This document shows positions 8,393-16,316 of a stretch of 35,076 bases of DNA, one piece after another; within the stretch, counting starts at the first letter, position 1, and every line of letters begins with the position of its first letter. The position numbers and the translations under genes are program-made. The DNA comes from UMGS363 sp051891935 (GTDB taxonomy: Bacteria > Bacillota > Clostridia > Oscillospirales > Ruminococcaceae). The notes under the pieces are model-generated. The model ran no database searches. It was not told the origin of the DNA and worked only from the letters and a program-made list of their open reading frames with translations. The stretch lies in NCBI GenBank assembly GCA_051891935.1, contig JBJFFR010000149.1, positions 1 to 35,076 of the forward strand, read 5' to 3'.

Positions 8393-8404
8393 TGAAACGT
8401 TTCA
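8393..8404. promoter_or_regulatory. perfect 12-bp palindrome TGAAACGTTTCA, putative LacI-type operator
   Basis: A fully symmetric site with a central CG, as in LacI/GalR-family and CcpA-like operators. It lies about 50 bp upstream of the GH130 -35 box and overlaps the last codon of the DUF6440 gene. Its centre is about 102 bp from the other palindrome, compatible with looping. Confidence 0.5.
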
Positions 8405-8602
8405 CTTTTTCAAAAGCTCCATTATCTCGCTTTGTGAGCTGACAATGGGTTTCCCTTCACGGTCAAGGAGCGGAGTCAAGCCGCCTGCATATCCTGCAAA
8501 ATGGAACAGATAGTTTACTCCCGTTTCGGTGTCGACCCATATTTCGCTGCCTTCCATTGCTCCCTTTCCGTATGCCTTTACAAATCTTTTTTCGTTGCCC
8601 AT
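8402..8602 (-). CDS. DUF6440 family small protein
   Basis: A 66-aa protein with a strong GGAGGAG site 8 bp before ATG. It contains WVDTETGVNYLF and GYAGGLTPLLD, the conserved core I associate with DUF6440, a small family common in gut Firmicutes. It has no signal peptide or membrane segment. Function is unknown. It sits 19 bp after a broken nuclease remnant and before GH130, and may be carried on the GH95 transcript since no promoter of its own was seen. Confidence 0.75.
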   Translation of the reverse strand: MGNEKRFVKAYGKGAMEGSEIWVDTETGVNYLFHFAGYAGGLTPLLDREGKPIVSSQSEIMELLKK

Positions 8603-8621
8603 AAAATGATCTCCTCCAATT

Positions 8622-8996
8622 TTAATTTATTGAAATAATACTTTTTAACTGTTCTTCGGTCAAGCCGTATGCCTTAATTTTGGCAATAATGCTTGTTTCG
8701 CCCTCGGCTTTTGCGTTTTTGAGTGCGGAAGCTTCATCATGCAGAGCTTTTTCCCGAAGTCGGGCTATCTCTCTGATCTTCGTATCTTCCGACATATCGT
8801 ATATCACATTTACAGCTTTTTTCATAATTGGAACGTTAGTCTGACTTATCATTTCGAGATCCTCCTCACTTTAGGCGTTTATAAAATGAAGCCACAACTC
8901 ACGGCTGTTATTGGGATCGGGCTTTCTGCCGACTTTTTTAAGCTCAAAAAAATGAATACAGAATTTGTCCATTTGTCCGAGAACTATACCACATTT
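8622..8996 (-). pseudogene. C-terminal remnant of an Rpn/PD-(D/E)XK nuclease family transposase
   Basis: One minus-strand frame, broken by TAA at 8871-8873, reads through two recognisable blocks. The upstream part includes MDKFCIHFFELKK and ELWLHFINA; the downstream part includes SEEDLEM, MKKAVNVIYDMSEDTK and LREKALHDEA. This is the usual ending of the Rpn/YhgA-like PD-(D/E)XK nuclease family. The N-terminal nuclease core is missing, so the gene is 5' truncated as well as interrupted. The part after the stop (8622-8852, 76 aa) still has an ATG with AGGAGG before it and could yield a helical peptide. The remnant begins directly behind the GH95 stop and in the same frame. Confidence 0.82.
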
Positions 8997-8999
8997 TCA

Positions 9000-11270
9000 T
9001 CAAAATGCAACACAGTAGCTCTTTCCCTTTTCCGTTTCAAAGAAAACCGCTCCGTCCTTTTCCGTCACGGGAACGATGCTGCCGTCACATTCAACCTTGA
9101 CGTTTTCGCCGACAATACAGCATATCTCACCGCTCAAGGATGTGACGGAAAGCTTTGTTATCCTGCCATTTTCCCACGAGAAGCAAAGCTCAAAGCCGCC
9201 TCTTGCTCTTATGCCGCAAAGCGAACCGCTCTCCCATTCTTCGGGAAGTGCCGGAAGAATATTTATCTCTCCGCTGTGGCTCTGGATAAGCGCCTCGGCA
9301 ATTCCTGCTCCGCCGCCGAAGTTTCCGTCGATCTGGAACGGCGGATGCATATCAAACATATTTACCGAAGTAGAGTTTGAAAGAAGCGCACGGACATTCT
9401 CACCGACCTTTTCACCTCTGCCAAGTCTTGCCCACATATTGATTATCCAGGCTCTTGACCAGCCCGTGTGACCGCCGCCGTGAGAAAGTCTGCGGTCAAG
9501 AGTTGCTGTTGCAGCCTTTGCAAGCTCGGGCGTTTTGCGCAGAGAGATCATATCCGCAGGATAAAGCGCAAAAAGCTGCGAGATGTGACGGTGTCCGGGT
9601 TCTACCTCGTCATAATCCTCTGCCCATTCCATTATCTGACCGTACTTGCCTATTTTCGGCTCGGGCAGACGGGCACGGAGCTTTCTCATCGTTTCGGCAT
9701 AGTCTTTGTCAATGCCCAAAATATCGGCACTCTCTGCTACTGCTGTGAAAAGGCAGTAAAGAATCTGGCTGTCCATAGACGGACCCTGACAGAGTGAGCC
9801 TTGTTCGCCCGTCTTGGTGAGATATGTATTCTCGGGCGAGGTCGACGGACTTGTCACAAGCTGACCCTTGTCGTTCTCGATAAGATAATCCTCGAAGAAC
9901 TCCGCTGCTTCTTTTAGCGTATCGTATTTTTCGGCAAGAAAATCCTTGTCCCTTGTGAATTTGTAATGTTCGTAGATATGCAGACAGAGCCACGCAAGAC
10001 CCATCGGCCATACCGTTGCAGGCATCCATCTGTCCTGCGGTGCGGTGTCGCCCCAGATATCGGTGTTGTGGTGGCAGACCATACCCTTGCAGCCGTACAT
10101 TTCACGGGCTGTTATTCTGCCGTTCTCCCTCATACGCTCGATATGGTCGAAAAGCGGAGTATGGCACTCGGAAAGATTCTGTATCTCTGCGCCCCAGTAG
10201 TTCATCTCGGTGTTTATATTGATAGTGTACTTTCCGCCCCACGCAGGCCACATATCCTTGTTCCAGATTCCCTGAAGATTGAGCGGAAGCGTTCCCTCTC
10301 TTGAACCGCTTATCATAAGATAGCGTGAGAAATTGAAGTACATCTCGGCAAGCTTGTTGTCATTTCCGCCGTTTCTGAATTTTTCAAGCCTTTCATTGGT
10401 CGGAAGCTCGGAATTTCCGCCGCTGTTATCGCAAAGGTCAAATTTAACACGATCGTAAAGCTTATTATAATCATTTACATGACGTTCAAGCAGCGTCTTG
10501 AAAGTCTTTCTCTGTGCAGTTTTAGCTTCGCCCAGCGCCTGTTTTTCGTAGTTTCCCGTGCGGAAGGCAGTCTGACAGGCTATTGTTATAACGGCTTCAT
10601 CCGCACCGTCAACTCTTATTCTGGTGGAATCCGTAACTCCGCTGCCGCCGACAGTTTTTACCGTAACGGCTGCTGCATAAGGGATACCGTCTGTTACGGT
10701 GAAAAGCAAGGTCGTTTCATCGTAGGCTTCATTCCTGTCATAGTCATCGTCAACGCCGTCAATGAACGCTTCAAACGATATTTTTCCTTTTTCGCTTGCA
10801 GAAAAATGAATTACCATGACATTATCGGGTGCGGAAACGAAAATCTCTCTGCAATAATTTACGCCGCCGCTTCTCCACTCGGTTTTTGCGACTGCGGTCG
10901 AAATATCAAGGCTGCGCTGATAGTTTTCGGCATTTTCGCAGCCGCTTTGCAGGATATGAAGATCGCCCATAGGATGATAATGCCGCTGCTGCTCGTTTCT
11001 GCCGTAAAATGCGTCCTCACAGAGCTTCTGTGCCTCGGTTATTCTGCCGTCAGCGATAAGCCTGCGTATTTTTTCAAGGTTTTCTTTGGCCTTTGGATTG
11101 TTTCTGTAACGGAAGCCGCCCGACCACACGCTGTCCTCGTTCATCTGGATGAGTTCATCTTCAACTCTTCCGAAGATCATTCCGCCGATTCGGCCGTTTC
11201 CGATGGGGAGCGCTTCATCCCAGTTTGCGGCAGGTTCTTTGTACCATAATAATTCAGATAAGTTATTCAT
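9000..11270 (-). CDS. GH95 family glycoside hydrolase (alpha-L-fucosidase type)
   Basis: A 756-aa inverting enzyme of the GH95 family, which mainly removes alpha-1,2-linked L-fucose; some members act on L-galactose. The N-terminal beta-sandwich begins with WYKEPAANWDEALPIGNGR. The (alpha/alpha)6 barrel carries NINTEMNYW (Asn351/Asn353, base-activating asparagines), SPSTSPEN (Glu480, probable acid) and DGNFGG (catalytic Asp region) towards the C-terminus. There is no signal peptide, so it acts on imported oligosaccharides. The start codon follows GGAGGATATAAA. It has its own promoter just downstream of the terminator of the eight-gene transport operon, so it may use that operon's cargo. Xyloglucan or mucin-derived fucosides are possible substrates. 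Confidence 0.9.
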   Translation of the reverse strand: MNNLSELLWYKEPAANWDEALPIGNGRIGGMIFGRVEDELIQMNEDSVWSGGFRYRNNPKAKENLEKIRRLIADGRITEAQKLCEDAFYGRNEQQRHYHPMGDLHILQSGCENAENYQRSLDISTAVAKTEWRSGGVNYCREIFVSAPDNVMVIHFSASEKGKISFEAFIDGVDDDYDRNEAYDETTLLFTVTDGIPYAAAVTVKTVGGSGVTDSTRIRVDGADEAVITIACQTAFRTGNYEKQALGEAKTAQRKTFKTLLERHVNDYNKLYDRVKFDLCDNSGGNSELPTNERLEKFRNGGNDNKLAEMYFNFSRYLMISGSREGTLPLNLQGIWNKDMWPAWGGKYTININTEMNYWGAEIQNLSECHTPLFDHIERMRENGRITAREMYGCKGMVCHHNTDIWGDTAPQDRWMPATVWPMGLAWLCLHIYEHYKFTRDKDFLAEKYDTLKEAAEFFEDYLIENDKGQLVTSPSTSPENTYLTKTGEQGSLCQGPSMDSQILYCLFTAVAESADILGIDKDYAETMRKLRARLPEPKIGKYGQIMEWAEDYDEVEPGHRHISQLFALYPADMISLRKTPELAKAATATLDRRLSHGGGHTGWSRAWIINMWARLGRGEKVGENVRALLSNSTSVNMFDMHPPFQIDGNFGGGAGIAEALIQSHSGEINILPALPEEWESGSLCGIRARGGFELCFSWENGRITKLSVTSLSGEICCIVGENVKVECDGSIVPVTEKDGAVFFETEKGKSYCVAF

Positions 11271-11308
11271 TTTATATCCTCCGATCCGACCATACTTTAT
11301 TTATTGAG

Positions 11309-11337
11309 ATTATAACACATTCCGAGCCGAAAAACAA
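11309..11337 (-). promoter_or_regulatory. promoter of the GH95 gene
   Basis: On the minus strand TTGTTT (11332-11337), a 17-bp spacer and TATAAT (11309-11314). The -35 box is weak. Confidence 0.65.
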
Positions 11338-11347
11338 GCATAAATAC

Positions 11348-11383
11348 AAAAAACCACCCCCGACATAAGCCGAAGGCGGTTTT
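11348..11383 (-). terminator. terminator of the eight-gene ABC/DUF5696 operon
   Basis: Read on the minus strand, AAAACCGCC pairs with GGGTGGTTTT around a CTTCGGC-containing loop, followed by six T. It lies 10 bp after the last permease stop and just upstream of the GH95 promoter. Confidence 0.85.
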
Positions 11384-11393
11384 GAGTTTGATA

Positions 11394-12458
11394 TTACATA
11401 CCTGTAAGACCTGAACGTGCAATACCTTCTGTGAAGTTTTTCTGCAAGCAGATATAAAGGATAAGCATTGGCAGGATAGAGATAAGGCATCCTGCTTCCA
11501 TCCATACGATAAGCTCACGGACATTCGGCGTTTCGTTGCCGAAGATAAGTCTTGCGAGGTTTGCGTCGAGGTTTTTAAGCATAAGTGCGATGGTCTTGTT
11601 GTCGGTGAAGAACGATGTGGAAACATAGTAATCGTTCCAGTACCAAACAACCGAGAGGAGGAATACTGTAAGGAATGTAGCGCCTGCGTTAGGAACCATT
11701 ACCTGAACGAAGGTTCTGAACGGCGAGCATCCGTCGAGGTATGCTGCGTCTTCGAGTTCCTTTGGGAGTCCTCTGAACGACTGTCTGAACAGGAATATGA
11801 AAAGTCCTGCACGGATACCGTTCGCTGTGAGTGCTGGCATATACATTGTTACGCCGCTGTTGATAAAGTTGATGTAGTTGCCTGTGATCGCATGATAAAT
11901 TCCGAAGGGGTTAAAGTAACGGAAGAACATATACTGCGGAATAAGTATGATCTGCGAAGGAACGAGGATCATAAGTATTACGATAAAGAAGAGAATGCTC
12001 TTTCCCTTGAACTTGAATCGTGCGAAGCCGTAGCCGGTAAGTGCACAGGTAAGAACCTGGAGTATCGAGCAGCCGATGTTCAGAACGAGCGTATTTACGA
12101 GAGTGTTTCCGAAGTCCATTGCCTTCCATGCGTCTTTGATGTTGGAGAGGATGAATGTCTTCGGGATCCACATGATCGTCGGGTCGTTCATTTCCGCACG
12201 GGGACGGAATGCTGCAGAGATCATGAAAATGAGCGGATAGATGATGATGAAGCAAAGGCCGAAAACTATAAGTGCTCTTGCGATAGGCCATACTGCATCA
12301 AAGGCTCTTTTTCTCTTTAAGTATTTCTGTTCCTCGGGAGTGAGGGATTCAAGACGCTTCTTGAATCTCTCTCTTTTCTCCTTACGGGACATTTTAGGTT
12401 CTTTTACATATCTTTTCTGCTCGGACGATGCGCCGGAGCGTTTTGCTAAACTTGCCAT
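11394..12458 (-). CDS. carbohydrate ABC transporter permease, MalG-like (second pair)
   Basis: A 354-aa inner-membrane permease of the CUT1 type with six predicted membrane segments from residue 60 onward. The EAA loop that contacts the ATPase reads LPKELEDAAYLDGCSPFRTF, with EDAA in place of EAA, and is followed by VMVPNAG. An unusual N-terminal cytosolic extension of about 55 strongly charged residues (KMSRKEKRERFKKRLESLTPEEQKY) precedes the first helix. Its partner, the MalF-like gene, ends 19 bp upstream. It is the last gene before the operon's terminator. Sugar specificity cannot be read from the permease. Confidence 0.9.
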   Translation of the reverse strand: MASLAKRSGASSEQKRYVKEPKMSRKEKRERFKKRLESLTPEEQKYLKRKRAFDAVWPIARALIVFGLCFIIIYPLIFMISAAFRPRAEMNDPTIMWIPKTFILSNIKDAWKAMDFGNTLVNTLVLNIGCSILQVLTCALTGYGFARFKFKGKSILFFIVILMILVPSQIILIPQYMFFRYFNPFGIYHAITGNYINFINSGVTMYMPALTANGIRAGLFIFLFRQSFRGLPKELEDAAYLDGCSPFRTFVQVMVPNAGATFLTVFLLSVVWYWNDYYVSTSFFTDNKTIALMLKNLDANLARLIFGNETPNVRELIVWMEAGCLISILPMLILYICLQKNFTEGIARSGLTGM

Positions 12459-12477
12459 ATATTAATTCTCCGCCTCC

Positions 12478-13374
12478 TTAATCATCGTACCATACGAGCT
12501 TATTCATGATTGCAAAGATGATTCCGAGAGCAATAAGAATTATTCCGAAATAGCTCCACGCCATTGACGCCGAATAACCATACTGCCAGTCACGCTGTAC
12601 TTCGAGCACACGGGACATAACTTCGTTTGTCGGGTCTGTGAAGGAGTCGATAACGGTATAAACAATATTTACAAGGATCATCGGGGAAACGTAGGGAAGA
12701 GTGATCTTCCAGAAGAATTCCCATGCTGTTGCGCCTTCGATAGCTGCAGCTTCTTTTGCGGATGTCGGGATACCCTGGAGAGCCGAAAGGAAGATGATGA
12801 TCTGGATACCGCACTTCCAAACGAGGTTAAGGATATCCGACGTGATCGTGGTCAGCATTTCGGTGAACTGCGTTCCGAAGCCGTAGATTCCGACAAATTC
12901 GAGGAGCTGGTCAACCATGTCCGCTTCGAACATTGTCGAGAACTGTTCAGCGCTGTTGTTTCCGTTTGTGTTAAGGTCGCCTGTGATGATAGCATATACA
13001 GGACCTGTTGCGATGATAACCGGGAGGAAGAATACTGCTCTTGCGAAGCCTCTGCCTCTGAACTTCTGGTTGATGATGATCGCAACGAACATTGAGAATA
13101 TAACGATGATAGGAAGGTTGAGCGCCATATCCTTCAATGCTTCAACGAGGTATTTTCTGAATGACGGGTCGGTCATAAACGCTCTTTTGTAGTTTGCGAT
13201 TCCGACCCAGCTTCTTGCGAGATAGCCTGTTTCCGGAGCAACGTCATTGAATGAATAGAAGAAGGATTTACATACGGGGATAATGAAGAACATCAGCGCA
13301 CCGATAAACCAGAGAGCGATAAAGCCGTAGCCGTAAAGCCCTTTCTTCTTTTCATAGGATAGTCTGTGTCTCAT
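12478..13374 (-). CDS. carbohydrate ABC transporter permease, MalF-like (second pair)
   Basis: A 298-aa CUT1 permease, the likely heterodimer partner of the following MalG-like protein. The first membrane segment is at about residues 17-37. The EAA loop reads SAKEAAAIEGATAWEFFWKITLP. A periplasmic-side insertion of about 40 residues after YAIITGDL is rich in Asn, Phe and acidic residues. Its ATG directly abuts the stop of the DUF5696 gene, showing tight coupling. This second permease pair in the same operon has no separate binding-protein gene. It may share the single large binding protein or use DUF5696 as a receptor (inference). Confidence 0.9.
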   Translation of the reverse strand: MRHRLSYEKKKGLYGYGFIALWFIGALMFFIIPVCKSFFYSFNDVAPETGYLARSWVGIANYKRAFMTDPSFRKYLVEALKDMALNLPIIVIFSMFVAIIINQKFRGRGFARAVFFLPVIIATGPVYAIITGDLNTNGNNSAEQFSTMFEADMVDQLLEFVGIYGFGTQFTEMLTTITSDILNLVWKCGIQIIIFLSALQGIPTSAKEAAAIEGATAWEFFWKITLPYVSPMILVNIVYTVIDSFTDPTNEVMSRVLEVQRDWQYGYSASMAWSYFGIILIALGIIFAIMNKLVWYDD

Positions 13375-15657
13375 TTATCCTATGACCTCCTTCCCAATGT
13401 AATCATACAGATTGTAGGTCTTGCCGCCCTTGGTGACGGTCCTGTCTGTATAATTTACTGTGATCTTTGTGCCGTTTGAATAGGTTGTCTCTGTGTTTCC
13501 GTTATCAAGAATCTTATATCCTGTGATCTGCTCGGACGAAACATCGGAGAGGATCTCCTTGACGAAGCCGTAAACGCTTGCAGCGTCCTTCGTCCAGTAG
13601 CTTGCATCAGAATAATAGTAAACATCGTAGCGTGTATCCTTGAGCTCATTAGCCTCTTCAGCCATAAGGTCGAAGTTGAGCGAGCTTCCCGAAGCAACTG
13701 CGGAGAGGATAACGTCGCCGATCTGTGCCTGACCGTTTACAGCAGGTGTTGAGTAGGACTTTATGCCGTGCATAACGATCTGATAGAACGGTATCTCGAC
13801 ATCGAATACGTCAAACTTGCTGGAATCGAGCGGAACATCAGTGATCCTGTCAACATAAGGAAGGACGTAAGCATTTGCACCGTCTGCGAGGACTGAACCG
13901 ACCTGTTCGCCGAGCTTCTTATAGCCCTCCTGAACGATACCCTTCATCATTTCCTTTGAAGTAGCCTTTCTGCCGTAGTCGCCGTAAATAACCGTTGAAG
14001 CGGAGCCTACGGAGATATTTTTCAGACCATACTTGCTGTAGCTGCCTGCGAGGTTGTTGAACATTCTCTCGTAAGCGGCGGGAGCAAGGAGAGCCATTGA
14101 CTTGTAGAACTTGTTCTCAATGCCGTAAGCATAGTCGTAGGTGATCTGTCTTGAATAAGCGTTTGAAACTCGGATAGCTGTATCGGTTATCGTCCAGTAT
14201 CCGTTGCCCGATTTGAACGTGAGGTTCTCAACGTTGGGGTAAATGCTGATGTTGTTGCTTTCAGCATAGCTTAAAAGCTTATTGAAATCGGATTTGCCGC
14301 CAAGCTTTGAAGCAGGCTTTGCCTTGTCGGAAACCTTTTCCTTGATATCGGCAGCAGTCCATTCATTGTAGGTTGCGATGATGCTGTCTGCGCCGCCGGC
14401 GTTGAGCTCGGTAAGAATATCCTTTGCTTCGTCGAAGGTCGTAGCTGCGTGCTGCATTGTTACAGGGAAGCCGAGAACGGATTCCTTCTTGAGCACGCCG
14501 CCGTAAAGGTCAACGTAAAGCGGAACATCCTTAACGGAATCGGAAACCTTTACGCCGTAATCGCTTGTGAGGTAATCTCTGTACTTCGCTGCGATATCAA
14601 CGTAGTCGATATCCTGCTTGTCGGACTTTGAAACGGGATAGTAGCGAACTTCGATCTCGGGAACAAGAATGCCTCTCTTTTCAAATACCTTGAGCGGACT
14701 GTCGTTGCTTGCGCCCATCTGGTATTCGTCGCTTGTTCTTATTTCAAAATCAAAGTAGCAGCTGTTGTAATCGGTCTTGTTCTGACCGGAAACGTAAGCG
14801 TTGATAGTTGCTGATGTATCGCCCTTGTCGGCAACGACCATCATGCCGCTGTTGCCCTTGACGATACCGTACATCGGGAGGTAAACCTGCTGTGTAACAG
14901 CCGGTGCTGTCTGGTTGACGGGGGTGATATCCCTGCCGTAAACCTTGCCCGAGTAGGTTTTAAGGCCTGTTTTGCCGTTGTTGAAGTTGATGAGTGCGCC
15001 GCTTCCGTCCGGGATAACGAAATATCCGTCTTCATCGTTTTCAGCAGCGCCGAAGGACGTCATGAATGCAAGCTTCGTTGTGAGCTTGTCGCCGTCCTCC
15101 TCCTTGATCTCGGAGGTATCGACTTTAAGCTTCAGATGATCGTCTTCAAGGGTATATGTAACGGGGACTGTGATCTTTGCGGAATTGAACTTGTATGTGA
15201 TCTTTATACCGTTGCTTGCCGAAGAGATCTTTGCCTTACCCTTTACCTTGCTGTTTGCATTGGTAGTTTTACGCTTTGAGGGTTCGCCGAATGTGAGCAC
15301 CATTCCTGCTTTAAGTTCCTGGATCTGGGCTTTTTTGCCGGCTGAACCGTCTGCATTGATGGGATTTGACCACCAGATCTCACCTGTGTTCTTGTCAACG
15401 AGAGCGAGCGTTACCTCGGATTTGTTGACATAGAGTGCGAGCTTGTCGTTTTCTGCCACAAGCTCTGCAGCTGCGAGTGCTTCTTCCTCGGTACGGGGAA
15501 CATAGTCTTCATCAGCGGCAGCTTCTTCAGTATCAGCTTCCTCTGTTTCAGCGGCATCCGCACCCTCGTCATCGGAGAAAACAGATATCGTGAACATTGA
15601 AGTCATCATTGCAGCGCAGCATACGCAGGCAAGGATCTTCTTTATATTGATTCGCAT
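13375..15657 (-). CDS. DUF5696 domain secreted protein, possible TIM-barrel glycoside hydrolase
   Basis: A 760-aa exported protein. Residues 1-28 form a signal peptide without a lipobox Cys at the usual place, then an acidic Glu/Ala/Asp linker runs to about 52. Residues about 60-345 are beta-rich, including NTGEIWWSNPI and YFVIPDGSGALINF. Residues about 378-650 alternate short strands and helices like a TIM barrel: PLYVDLYGG, SIIATYNEW, NISIYPNVENL, VIYGDYGRK and DVEIPFYQIVMHG. I recognise it as DUF5696, a family without known function that travels with YesO-like transport operons. Acidic residues at strand ends (Glu432, Asp560, Asp619/Glu621) would suit a hydrolase, but this is inference from pattern only. 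A sugar-binding receptor role is the alternative. Confidence 0.8.
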   Translation of the reverse strand: MRINIKKILACVCCAAMMTSMFTISVFSDDEGADAAETEEADTEEAAADEDYVPRTEEEALAAAELVAENDKLALYVNKSEVTLALVDKNTGEIWWSNPINADGSAGKKAQIQELKAGMVLTFGEPSKRKTTNANSKVKGKAKISSASNGIKITYKFNSAKITVPVTYTLEDDHLKLKVDTSEIKEEDGDKLTTKLAFMTSFGAAENDEDGYFVIPDGSGALINFNNGKTGLKTYSGKVYGRDITPVNQTAPAVTQQVYLPMYGIVKGNSGMMVVADKGDTSATINAYVSGQNKTDYNSCYFDFEIRTSDEYQMGASNDSPLKVFEKRGILVPEIEVRYYPVSKSDKQDIDYVDIAAKYRDYLTSDYGVKVSDSVKDVPLYVDLYGGVLKKESVLGFPVTMQHAATTFDEAKDILTELNAGGADSIIATYNEWTAADIKEKVSDKAKPASKLGGKSDFNKLLSYAESNNISIYPNVENLTFKSGNGYWTITDTAIRVSNAYSRQITYDYAYGIENKFYKSMALLAPAAYERMFNNLAGSYSKYGLKNISVGSASTVIYGDYGRKATSKEMMKGIVQEGYKKLGEQVGSVLADGANAYVLPYVDRITDVPLDSSKFDVFDVEIPFYQIVMHGIKSYSTPAVNGQAQIGDVILSAVASGSSLNFDLMAEEANELKDTRYDVYYYSDASYWTKDAASVYGFVKEILSDVSSEQITGYKILDNGNTETTYSNGTKITVNYTDRTVTKGGKTYNLYDYIGKEVIG

Positions 15658-15685
15658 TTATTTCACCACTTTTCGATTTAGAATA

Positions 15686-16315
15686 CTATACACGGAAACG
15701 ATACGAAAGCTCCGTATAAATTGACAGGATAAAGATAAGTACCTGCTGGAACAGTGTAAGAACGAGAACGAGCAGGAACAATATCGCGATCATTGCGACT
15801 ATCGTCAGCAGTATCAGCGCTATCGTTTTGCCGAACGTGAACTGGTGGACTGCCTTCATCGCAGAGATGACAAGCACGAACGACCAGCATAGACCCAGTA
15901 TCTCAAAGAGCTGGATGAAGATGTATTCATCCCTGATGAGGAAATGGGAGAGAAGTGTTCCTATGAGGTAACCCGCTATATACGGCACCAACGCATAGGC
16001 GCTGTATATAAAGATCTTTTTCATTGTTCCTTCTCCTGCGAAGAGAGTACACATTGCCCAGTTGGCAACTACCCACACGAGGAAAAGTATAAAGCTTCGG
16101 AAGATATACGGGACTATATTAAAAATCTTGTCATAATCCGAATAGTACTGGAAACCGTAAAGTCTGCTGTAAGCGACCTGCTGGAAAAAGAGGAGGAAAA
16201 CTATGACCCAAGCGATCTTCATTGAACCTTTTTTCTTCCAGCGAAGGTCTTCAAAGCCTTCGAACGGATGCATTATAACGTGTCTGACGAACTGGCCTTC
16301 TGTTAAATCGAGCAT
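15686..16315 (-). CDS. Yip1 family integral membrane protein
   Basis: A 209-aa membrane protein with about five hydrophobic segments. It has the Yip1-like opening, with a short amphipathic N-terminus followed by HPFEGFEDLRWKKKGS before the first helix. A GTG at 16324 in frame overlaps the GGGCGGT ribosome site, so the ATG at 16315, 7 bp after that site, is the better start. It then lies one base after the stop of the NHL gene, indicating coupled translation. Bacterial Yip1-family proteins have no settled function. Constant company with NHL, DUF5696 and CUT1 permeases suggests an accessory or scaffold role in this transport complex (inference). Confidence 0.78.
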   Translation of the reverse strand: MLDLTEGQFVRHVIMHPFEGFEDLRWKKKGSMKIAWVIVFLLFFQQVAYSRLYGFQYYSDYDKIFNIVPYIFRSFILFLVWVVANWAMCTLFAGEGTMKKIFIYSAYALVPYIAGYLIGTLLSHFLIRDEYIFIQLFEILGLCWSFVLVISAMKAVHQFTFGKTIALILLTIVAMIAILFLLVLVLTLFQQVLIFILSIYTELSYRFRV

Positions 16316-16316
16316 A

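Noticed and set aside
10479..11249. Plus-strand open frame opposite GH95
   Set aside because: An antisense shadow of a gene with firm catalytic motifs.
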